Assembly: GCF_002844555.1 (NCBI RefSeq)
Contig: NZ_PJNI01000012.1
Location: 1-64,000 of the forward strand
Reading direction: 5' to 3'
DNA from: Brumimicrobium salinarum
GTDB taxonomy: Bacteria; Bacteroidota; Bacteroidia; Flavobacteriales_D; Crocinitomicaceae
DNA: 64,000 nt
Part shown: positions 56,754 to 64,000 of the stretch, piece by piece
Numbering within the stretch: the stretch's first letter is position 1
Layout of the letters: every line of letters starts with the position of its first letter
Program-made: the position numbers and the translations under genes
Notes under the pieces: generated by a model
What the model was told of the DNA's origin: nothing
Database searches by the model: none
The model's input: the letters and a program-made list of their open reading frames with translations, nothing else

Positions 56754-58978
56754 CTATAGTTTTATACTTTTTAACCTTAAACTATTGAGAACTACAGATA
56801 CCGAACTAAACGCCATTGCTGCTCCTGCAATCATTGGATCAAGCAAGAAACCATTTACAGAGTAAAGTACACCTGCAGCAATTGGTATACTGATGACATT
56901 ATAAAAGAACGCCCAAAATAGGTTTTGACGAATTCCTTTTACGGTTTTTGAAGACAGTTTTAATGCCTTTGGAATCGTTGCTAAATCTGAAGTTGTTAAA
57001 GTGATTTTTGCAACGTCCATCGCAATGTCTGAACCGTGCGCCATCGCAATACTAACATCGGCTTGTGCCAAGGCTTCGGAGTCATTAATTCCATCGCCAA
57101 CCATTGCAACAACACGGCCTTCACTTTGTAGTTGCTTCACAAAGTCTGATTTGTCGGAAGGCATTACTCCTCCTTTATACTCCGAAATTCCCACCTGTTT
57201 AGCTACTGCGGTAGCCGTATTTTGATTGTCTCCAGTTAACATATACACATCGACATCAAGTGCTTTTAAATCTTTAATGGCTTGAACCGAGTTCTCTTTA
57301 ATTTCATCTGCAATTCCTAAAATGGCAATTAATTCAGTTTCATTGGTAAAGAAAACCACTGTTTGCGCCTCATTTTGCCATAGCTCTATAGTGTCGTTTA
57401 GTGATTTGTCAATAGCAATTCCTTGTCCTTCTACTAATGCACGGTTCCCGATAAAAATGTTTTACCGTTTGCATCCTTAGCTTGAACACCTTTTCCTGTA
57501 ATGCTATTAAAATCGGTCATTTTAACCGGTTGAACCCCATTTTCTTTTAACTTTCTGATGACAGCATCCGCTAAAGGATGTTCAGAATCTGCTTCTAAAG
57601 CCAATAATGTTGATTTTAATGTTTCATTTTCATCTTTGATCAACCACTTTTGATTCACTACATTCGGTTTTCCTTTCGTAATTGTTCCTGTTTTATCGAG
57701 AATAATAGCATCTACTTTATGTCCCAACTCCAAACTTTCAGCATCTTTGATCAGAATGTTGTTTTCGGCACCTTTCCCAATTCCTACCATAATAGCTGTA
57801 GGAGTGGCGAGTCCTAAAGCACAAGGACAGGCGACAATCAATACCGCAATAGCCGTGGTTAATCCATGAGAAAATGCTAAATCTCCTCCAATACTTAACC
57901 AAATAATAAAAGTTAAAACAGCAATTCCCATAACGGCAGGTACAAAAATACTGGCTATTTTATCTACCAGTTTTTGCACAGGAGCTTTACTTCCTTGGGC
58001 TTCTTGAACACGTTTAATGATCTGAGATAGCATCGTATCTTTCCCTACTTTTTTGGCTGTAAATTGAAAGCTTCCTTTTTGATTCACTGTTCCGGCGAAG
58101 ACTTTTTCCCCTTCGCTTTTCTCAACAGGTACTGGTTCTCCTGTAATCATGCTTTCATCAACAAAAGAACTTCCTTTAATCACTTCTCCATCCACAGGAA
58201 TTTTTTCACCTGGACGAATGATAATGGTATTTCCTTTTTCTACTGCCTCTATTGGAATTTCTTGCTCTTCTCCGTTGATGATGGCTCGTAACTTCTTGGG
58301 TTGTAATCCCATTAACTTTTTTAAGGCTGTTGATGTATTCGATTTCGCTTTTTCCTCGAAAACTTTACCCAACAAGATAAAAGTAATAATCACCGTAGCT
58401 GCTTCAAAATAAACGTGCGCTTCAATTCCGCGACTTTCAAAAAATGAAGGAAAAAAAGTGGTGAAAACACTAAATATAAAAGCAATCCCTGTACTCAGTG
58501 CAACCAATGTATCCATGTTGACTTGCTTGTTTTTGGCTTGTTTCCATGCATTGATGAAAAAACTACGACCAAAAATGAATAAAACAGGAACAGCAAAAGC
58601 TAAAGAGATATATTTTCCGGGTTCCCAGCTCATAAAAAACATCCCCAAAATAAAAACAGGTAAAGTTAGAATTCCCGCCCAAAGTGTTCGTTTTTTAACT
58701 TCTTGATATGCTTTATCGTGCAGTTCAGCTTGTTCTTCTTCGGCGTTATCACTGCTGATGATAATATCATATCCAGCACCTTCCAAGTTCGATTTTAATT
58801 CTTCTTTACTGACTCTTTCTGTGTCATAGGAAACCAATACTGTGTTTGATGCGAAATTTACTTCTGCACTTGAAACACCATCCGTTTTGTTGAGAATGTT
58901 CTCTACACTTGAAGCACAACCCGCACAAGACATCCCTGTCACTGGAAACGTTGATTTTTCTATCGTTTGTGTGCTCAT
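56754..58978 (-). CDS. copA: Copper-translocating P1B-type ATPase CopA, interrupted by a -1 frame change
   Basis: Exports Cu+ from the cytoplasm using ATP. The N-terminal part (58978-57434, 514 residues) has an HMA domain ([17 protein letters not shown]), the TM region, [10 protein letters not shown], the CPC ion site ([17 protein letters not shown]), the phosphorylation motif [14 protein letters not shown] and HPLADA. It then runs off-frame after GKTFLSG. The C-terminal part ([19 protein letters not shown] ... [21 protein letters not shown] ... NSLRL) is in the -1 frame. One extra T in the T5 run (A5 at 57453-57457 on the plus strand) gives [18 protein letters not shown], the normal join, and a 741-residue enzyme. 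Probably functional if the base is a sequencing loss. Confidence 0.92.
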
Positions 58979-59076
58979 AAATTTGAATTTTTGTTGAATT
59001 ACAAAGTTCGATATATAATATAGGAAAAGTGTTACGTTATTTTGCGAAAAGAATATGATTTTTTGCTAGGGTGATT

Positions 59077-59122
59077 TGGTAGGGGCGGTTTGGTAAGGGC
59101 GGTTTGCGAACCGCCCCTACCA
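59077..59122. repeat. Palindromic repeat with duplicated arm at the 3' end of the HMA-AraC gene
   Basis: TGGTAGGGGCGGTT (59077-59090) is followed by a near copy, TGGTAAGGGCGGTT (59091-59104), then TGCG, and then the perfect inverse AACCGCCCCTACCA (59109-59122). Either left arm can pair with the right arm. It overlaps the last codon and stop of the HMA-AraC gene. Its GC-rich core differs from the surrounding AT-rich DNA. It matches the 18431-18508 element in outline (GTAGGGnnGnTTTGC). Confidence 0.75.
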
Positions 59123-59680
59123 ATCAATCCCCTTACGGTCTGGATCTCTTAACTCCTTAAACTGCGAAAGCGTCATTCCTGTTTCTTTTTTGAAAACTCC
59201 CGAAAGATATGCAACACTATTATAATTGAGTTGATGTGCAATCTCAGCTGTGGTCATTTCACCATAAAACAATAACTCCTTTACTTTTTCAATCTTTTGA
59301 ATTATGATAAAACGATTAATGGTGATGCCTTCAACCTCGGAAAATAACCGACTCAAATAAGTGTAGTCATAATTTAATTCTGTACTTAAAAAATCAGAAA
59401 AGTTAATTGATAAAGGCTCTGAAGTGTGATGAATTTGTTGAATGATTGCTGTTTTAATTTCAGAAATCAACTGTGCTGTTGTTGAAGAGAGCAATTCAAA
59501 TCCTAACTCATTTAGTTTTTGACTCAGTTCGTCTCGAACTTTATCAGTCAGATCTTCTTTTAGAAAAACCTGTCCCAACTGTACTTTTTCAGTTTGAATC
59601 TGCATTTCTTTTAAGGTGTTCTCTACCGCGGTAATGCACCGAGGACAAACCATGTTTTTTATGTGAAGCGTTTTTGACAT
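59117..59680 (-). CDS. HMA-domain / AraC-type HTH fusion regulator (likely copper-responsive)
   Basis: A 187-residue protein with two parts. Residues 1-65 are a heavy-metal-associated fold (TLHIKNMVCPRCITAVENTL, with the CxxC in MVCPRC, and a C-terminal LNELGFELL). Residues ~90-180 are an AraC/XylS HTH domain (YTYLSRLFSEVEGITINRFI, TTAEIAHQLNYNSVAYLSGVFKKETGMTLSQFKELR). Such a fusion suggests that the HMA part senses or receives copper and the HTH controls target genes. It lies ~140 bases upstream of copA on the same strand, so copA is the likely target. The sensing role is inferred. Confidence 0.85.
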   Translation of the reverse strand: MSKTLHIKNMVCPRCITAVENTLKEMQIQTEKVQLGQVFLKEDLTDKVRDELSQKLNELGFELLSSTTAQLISEIKTAIIQQIHHTSEPLSINFSDFLSTELNYDYTYLSRLFSEVEGITINRFIIIQKIEKVKELLFYGEMTTAEIAHQLNYNSVAYLSGVFKKETGMTLSQFKELRDPDRKGIDW

Positions 59681-59724
59681 TTGCTAGGGTTCAAAAATAC
59701 AAAATCTATTGCTCAAAAGTGTTT

Positions 59725-60672
59725 TTAATCAAAATACAAGAAATAGTAAGCCTCAACATTGTCTAGGTATGCACCGTCAAATCCAGAATCGATAATTTTT
59801 TGGGTGTAAGAATTGCTGCCACTGTAAATAATTTCTTGCCATTCTTTTTTCCAAAATTTCACCCAAATTTCATCATCATATCCATCGTATTTCTTTTTCA
59901 GCCAACCTGGAGAATGTAATTTCCATTTGTCCTTCCAGTAATACCTATATTTCTCAGCTGCCCCGATATTCATGTAAGCAATTACCACTCTTTTTCCGCC
60001 ATTTTGTTTCATTTTTAACGAATTGACTTCGCTTTTTGTAAGTTGTTCACCTTTGAAAAAAGCATCAATAAGAAGTACATCATAATTTGTTGTACGCAAA
60101 GCGTTCAGATAAGCAGTTTTTGAGGTAAACTCGCTATCATTAATTAAATAAAGATAGTTTTTCGCCTCAGAAAATGTAGCAATATGACTTGTATTCTCAT
60201 TGATTAAGGATGATGGAATTTCTTGATAATCGTAATTCCCACTTTTTCGTGAAAAACAAATAAATCCATTGCTTTGATTTTTTTGAACAGCAGCAGAATA
60301 ACTATCCGTATCATTTACATAATCTGCTACCAAAATTACTTTCTGCTCACTTACTTTCTGTGCCATTTCTAATGTTTCAGGATTAGAAACAGAAGTGGAG
60401 TTATAAAACAGTTCTTCGATTCCAAAGCCATCGATGGCGTTCAAGAATGCTTGGTTTACCCCGTCTTCTGGAGCTAAGTCATTAAATACCAATTCAATTC
60501 CATTTTGAGGGATGATTATGAAATTTGGAATTTGCTTTCGCGCATAATTTGAAATTTCTATGATGAATTCTTGCATTTTCAACCCTTTCTTGTCTGACCT
60601 TTTTTCTTTTGAGCAAGAAGATAGAATAAAGATGTAACTAATTAATACAAGAAATTTTGTAGGGATATTCAT
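59725..60672 (-). CDS. GH114-like (TM1410/endo-alpha-1,4-polygalactosaminidase-type) lipoprotein
   Basis: I start at ATG 60672 (MNIPTKFLVLISYIFILSSC), giving a lipoprotein with lipobox ILSSCSK; 26 upstream codons have no support. The 315 residues form a TIM-barrel-like glycosidase core with FNDLAPEDGVNQAFLNAIDG, VVIAYMNIGAAEKYRYYWKD, and GFDGAYLDNVEAYYF, whose Asp matches the GH114/TM1410 catalytic segment. Enzymes of this group cut alpha-1,4-galactosamine polymers; the substrate here is not proven. Surface-anchored, single gene. Confidence 0.82.
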   Translation of the reverse strand: MNIPTKFLVLISYIFILSSCSKEKRSDKKGLKMQEFIIEISNYARKQIPNFIIIPQNGIELVFNDLAPEDGVNQAFLNAIDGFGIEELFYNSTSVSNPETLEMAQKVSEQKVILVADYVNDTDSYSAAVQKNQSNGFICFSRKSGNYDYQEIPSSLINENTSHIATFSEAKNYLYLINDSEFTSKTAYLNALRTTNYDVLLIDAFFKGEQLTKSEVNSLKMKQNGGKRVVIAYMNIGAAEKYRYYWKDKWKLHSPGWLKKKYDGYDDEIWVKFWKKEWQEIIYSGSNSYTQKIIDSGFDGAYLDNVEAYYFLYFD

Positions 60673-60839
60673 GGCGGTAAAAATAGTTATTTTCAACTTT
60701 GAATTCTTTTTACTTGTTTTTTCTTTTAAACCAGGAAATATCAATGTCAAAATTGATACCTTTCATCACATCTTAATCCGATTTATTTTGAAAAAAGATG
60801 ATTTAGAATTACATTTAGCATTCACTTGCAATTAAAATT

Positions 60840-63800
60840 ATGAAACCATTCTTAAAAAATTACGCTCTAATTGTGTTAACCTTTATTTTTTATAACACTT
60901 TTTTGGCGCAAGAGAGTAAAACTCAACTTCAGGCTATACTTCTTGAAAACATTGACAAATATGATTTAACACAAAAAGACATACAGTCTTGGGAAATCAC
61001 AGACAATCATAAGGACAACTCTCTTGATATCAACTATTATTATTTAACGCAAACGTATAACAACCTACCCATACACAATGCTATATCTGTGATCGCAATA
61101 AAAGATCAGAAGATGTTTTTAACAGCTAATAATTTTATTGCTAATCTGGAACAAAAAATAGAAACTAGCACAGCTTCAATATCAGCTAAAGAAGCAATTA
61201 TATCTGCTGCAAACGCATTAGACTTGGCATTTACGGGAGAAATCAAAGCAAAAAAGACTGAGAAAAATCATCAAGTTTTTAGTGCAAAAGGTTTATCGAA
61301 AGAAGATATTAATGCGCGACTAAAGCTTTTCCTGACTGCTAATGAACGGATAAAAATTGTTTGGGATTTAGACATTTACCAATTAAACCAAAAACACTGG
61401 TGGAATGTGCAGATTGATGCACAAACAGGAGCGCTTTTAAATAAAACAGATTGGGTTGCTCATTGTAACATCCGTTCGGGTTCTCATAAAGGACACAATC
61501 ATGCATTAAAGGCTTCTTCCTCTACTCCTGCACCACCTTCATCTGTTCTAGGTGCGAGTTATAATGTATTTGCCATTCCTGTTGAAAGTCCAAATCATGG
61601 ATTACGTTCAATAGTTGTAGATCCTGAAAACCTTTCTGCATCTCCTTACGGATGGCATGATACAGACGGAACACCAGGAGCAGAACACACAAATACTTTT
61701 GGAAATAATGTATATGCGAGTGAAGACCGTGCTGATCTTGACCAAATAGGATATGCCCCTGATGGAGGCACAACTTTAAACTTTGACTTTCCGCTCGACT
61801 TAACCTTGCAACCACAAGCCAATGAAGACGCAGTTATTACCAACCTATTTTATATGAATAACATTATGCATGATGTGTGGTATAACTATGGGTTTGATGA
61901 ATCAAGCGGGAATTTTCAAAAAAACAATTATGGGAATGGTGGTTTAGGGGATGATCATGTTTTTGCCCAAGCTCAAGATGGTGGGGGAACCAATAACGCC
62001 AATTTTGCAACACCTCCAGATGGGAACAATCCTGTAATGCAAATGTATCTTTGGTCTGCACCTTCACCTGAATATCTTACTGTTAATTCTCCATCTACAG
62101 TAAACGGTCAATATACTTCCATACCTGCTAATTTTGGACCTGCCATTCCATCAACTCCTATTACCGCAGACTTAGTAATGTATGATGACAATACTGCTAA
62201 TCCATTAGAAGCTTGTTCTCCAGCTGTAAACGGCAGTGCATTAAATAATAAAATTGCTATTATTCGCCGTGGAACATGTTCATTTGTCGATAAAGTAGCG
62301 AATGCTGAAGCTGCAGGTGCACTTGCAGTAATCATTGTCAATAATGTTGGAGGTACAATTACAATGGGAGGCACAGATCCTGGAATAGGAATTCCCTCGA
62401 TTTCCGTAACTCAAGTTGATGGAGAAGCATTAATCACAGAAATTCAAAATGGTGCGACAATAAATGCAACCATTGTAGACGCTTCTCCTGTTCCACTAGA
62501 CGGTGATTTTGACAACGGAATTATAGCTCATGAATACGGCCATGGAATTTCCAACCGGCTCACAGGTGGCGCATCTAATTCTTCCTGTTTAAATAATCGT
62601 GAACAAATGGGAGAAGGTTGGTCCGATTGGTTTGCACTCATGCTGACCATAGAACCAGGAGATCAACCAGAAGACATTAGAGGAATAGGGACTTACGCAA
62701 CAGGTGAGCCAACAAACGGAGGAGGAATTCGTCCTCGACCGTACAGCACAGATTTTAATATTAATGAGGCAACCTATGCCATAACCAACAACACAGGTGC
62801 CATTTCAAGACCACATGGAATTGGATTTGTTTGGGCTACAATGTTGTGGGATTTAACTTGGGCATTGGTTGATAAACATGGAATGGATCCAGATGTCTAT
62901 AACGGGTCTGGTGGAAATAATATCGCAATGCACCTTGTTATTCAAGGATTAAAACTTCAGGGATGTAACCCTGGGTTTATTGATGGTAGAGATGCAATAA
63001 TTCAAGCTGACCAATTGTTATATGGTGGAGAAAATACATGTTTAATTTGGGAGGTTTTTGCCAATAGAGGTCTAGGGTATTCTGCAGATCAAGGTTCAAA
63101 CGACAGCAGAACGGACCAAACGGAAGCTTTTGATTTACCTCCATATATTGGAACTACTTACGGAACAGAAACTATATCAGCTTGCGGAAGCTATATTTGG
63201 CCAACAAATAACCAAGAATATACAGCAAGTGGAACATACGATGAATATTTATTGAATGCGAACGGTTGTGATTCAATTGTCACCCTAAATCTAACCCTGA
63301 ATACACCTAGCTCGTCAACTATTTCTGAAGAAGTCTGTAATAGTTATACTTGGCCAGCTAACGGTCAAACTTACGTGTCTTCGGGAACGTATACAGAAAC
63401 ATTAACTGCTACAAATGGTTGCGACTCAATAGTTACTTTAAACCTGACTGTTAACAATCAATCTACCTCATCTTCAATTACAGAAAATGTTTGTGAAAGT
63501 TTCACCTGGTCGGCAAACAGCCAAACTTATACAAGCTCAGGAACTTTTGTAGAAAATTTAACTTCAGTTAATGGTTGTGATTCAATTGTCACCCTGAACC
63601 TAACCGTAAATACACCTAGCTCTTCAACTATTTCTGAAGAAGTCTGTAATAGTTATACTTGGCCAGCTAACGGTCAAACTTACATGTCTTCGGGAACGTA
63701 TTCAGAAACATTAACTGCTACAAATGGTTGCGACTCAACAGTTACTTTAAACCTGACTGTTGGAAGCACAATCACGAATGCAATTAATGAAAACGCATGC

Positions 63801-64000
63801 GAAAACTTTACTTGGCCAGTGAATGGACAAACATACACAACATCGGGAACTTATACGGAAACCCTCAATACAATTAACGGATGTGACTCCATTATCACCC
63901 TCAATTTAACCGTGAACAATGACATATCATTATCAGAAGTTGAAGAAGTTTGCGGAAGATACACTTGGCCTGTAAACGGACAAACATATACAGAATCCGG
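60840..64000 (+). CDS. Secreted M36 (fungalysin-type) metalloprotease with PA domain and repeat array (3' end outside window)
   Basis: ATG 60840 opens a frame that stays open to the window end (>1050 residues). Order: signal peptide (YNTFLAQES), fungalysin propeptide (~residues 25-210), M36 N-terminal core (NEDAVITNLFYMNNIMHDVWYNYGF), an inserted PA domain (NNKIAIIRRGTCSFVDKVANAEAAGALAVIIVNN region), the zinc site IIAHEYGHGISNRLTGG with third ligand in GEGWSDWFALML, then six or more ~51-residue repeats ending NGCDSIVTLNLTV. A T9SS sorting tail is expected beyond the edge. Extracellular proteolysis is a firm inference; the substrate is unknown. The internal minus-strand frames are shadows. Confidence 0.92.
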   Translation, partial: MKPFLKNYALIVLTFIFYNTFLAQESKTQLQAILLENIDKYDLTQKDIQSWEITDNHKDNSLDINYYYLTQTYNNLPIHNAISVIAIKDQKMFLTANNFIANLEQKIETSTASISAKEAIISAANALDLAFTGEIKAKKTEKNHQVFSAKGLSKEDINARLKLFLTANERIKIVWDLDIYQLNQKHWWNVQIDAQTGALLNKTDWVAHCNIRSGSHKGHNHALKASSSTPAPPSSVLGASYNVFAIPVESPNHGLRSIVVDPENLSASPYGWHDTDGTPGAEHTNTFGNNVYASEDRADLDQIGYAPDGGTTLNFDFPLDLTLQPQANEDAVITNLFYMNNIMHDVWYNYGFDESSGNFQKNNYGNGGLGDDHVFAQAQDGGGTNNANFATPPDGNNPVMQMYLWSAPSPEYLTVNSPSTVNGQYTSIPANFGPAIPSTPITADLVMYDDNTANPLEACSPAVNGSALNNKIAIIRRGTCSFVDKVANAEAAGALAVIIVNNVGGTITMGGTDPGIGIPSISVTQVDGEALITEIQNGATINATIVDASPVPLDGDFDNGIIAHEYGHGISNRLTGGASNSSCLNNREQMGEGWSDWFALMLTIEPGDQPEDIRGIGTYATGEPTNGGGIRPRPYSTDFNINEATYAITNNTGAISRPHGIGFVWATMLWDLTWALVDKHGMDPDVYNGSGGNNIAMHLVIQGLKLQGCNPGFIDGRDAIIQADQLLYGGENTCLIWEVFANRGLGYSADQGSNDSRTDQTEAFDLPPYIGTTYGTETISACGSYIWPTNNQEYTASGTYDEYLLNANGCDSIVTLNLTLNTPSSSTISEEVCNSYTWPANGQTYVSSGTYTETLTATNGCDSIVTLNLTVNNQSTSSSITENVCESFTWSANSQTYTSSGTFVENLTSVNGCDSIVTLNLTVNTPSSSTISEEVCNSYTWPANGQTYMSSGTYSETLTATNGCDSTVTLNLTVGSTITNAINENACENFTWPVNGQTYTTSGTYTETLNTINGCDSIITLNLTVNNDISLSEVEEVCGRYTWPVNGQTYTES
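63175..64000 (+). repeat. Coding tandem repeat array (~51 codons each) in the M36 protease gene
   Basis: Six copies are visible, of the form C-x-S/N-Y/F-T-W-P-x-N-G-Q-T-Y-x-x-S-G-T-Y ... NGCDSIVTLNLTV. Segments 63264-63452 and 63573-63761 are almost identical with a period of 309 bases (two repeats), indicating a recent two-unit duplication. The same GCDSIVTL motif ends the first visible repeat of the adhesin at the other end of the window. Confidence 0.85.

Noticed and set aside
61522-62374. Several minus-strand frames inside the protease gene
   Set aside because: The plus strand carries the complete M36 catalytic signature through this stretch.
63175-64000. Regular repeats resembling a CRISPR array
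   Set aside because: Period is ~153 bases in one open reading frame with conserved protein pattern; these are coding repeats.

Overview
The window is an AT-rich chromosomal segment of a Bacteroidota bacterium, most likely a member of the Flavobacteriales. I base this on type IX secretion (T9SS) type A and type B sorting tails, PorP/SprF proteins, DUF4270 and DUF3098 genes, -7 promoter boxes of the TAnnTTTG type, and near absence of Shine-Dalgarno sequences. A Crocinitomicaceae-like placement is only a guess. I saw no rRNA, tRNA, CRISPR array or transposase gene.

Layout. 1-10680 is a T9SS surface cluster: the 3' end of a SprB-repeat adhesin, a PorP/SprF protein, a giant PKD-repeat adhesin, a second PorP/SprF protein and an OmpA/PorE-like protein. 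10681-17805 is a complete histidine operon (hisG-D-C-B-H-A-F-IE) preceded by a classic attenuator: a 17-codon leader peptide with four His codons followed by a terminator hairpin. 17855-25377 holds a PAP2 phosphatase, a tandem palindromic element, then on the minus strand an RsmI-like methylase, a low-Mr phosphatase, two SDRs, glmS, a DUF4270 lipoprotein and a half-length GT5 protein. 25482-34463 is housekeeping (panC, ribE, metF, ispD, queA, truB, DUF3098, ftsX) plus a lipid-kinase-like/DUF389 fusion.

34839-50873 holds a YceI lipoprotein, a HAD phosphatase, methylmalonyl-CoA epimerase, an oligopeptide-binding lipoprotein with a TonB-dependent receptor, MscS, dnaG, folD, typA and a DEAD-box helicase. 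50874-56055 is gene-poor apart from a large T9SS BspA-like protein, and it contains a MITE-like inverted-repeat element. 56056-64000 holds a Rossmann protein, a copper-ATPase locus with an HMA-AraC fusion regulator, a GH114-like lipoprotein and the 5' part of a secreted M36 metalloprotease with a repeat array.

Three genes (hisIE, the DUF4270 gene, copA) are interrupted by a -1 frame change inside an A/T homopolymer, and a fourth (the oligopeptide-binding protein) probably is. In each, adding one base restores the expected protein. Base-calling deletions are the simplest explanation; recoding or transcriptional slippage is possible at some sites. The best candidates for new biology are the his attenuator, the HMA-AraC regulator beside copA, the degenerate lipid kinase-DUF389 fusion, and the two nested palindromic elements at gene ends.
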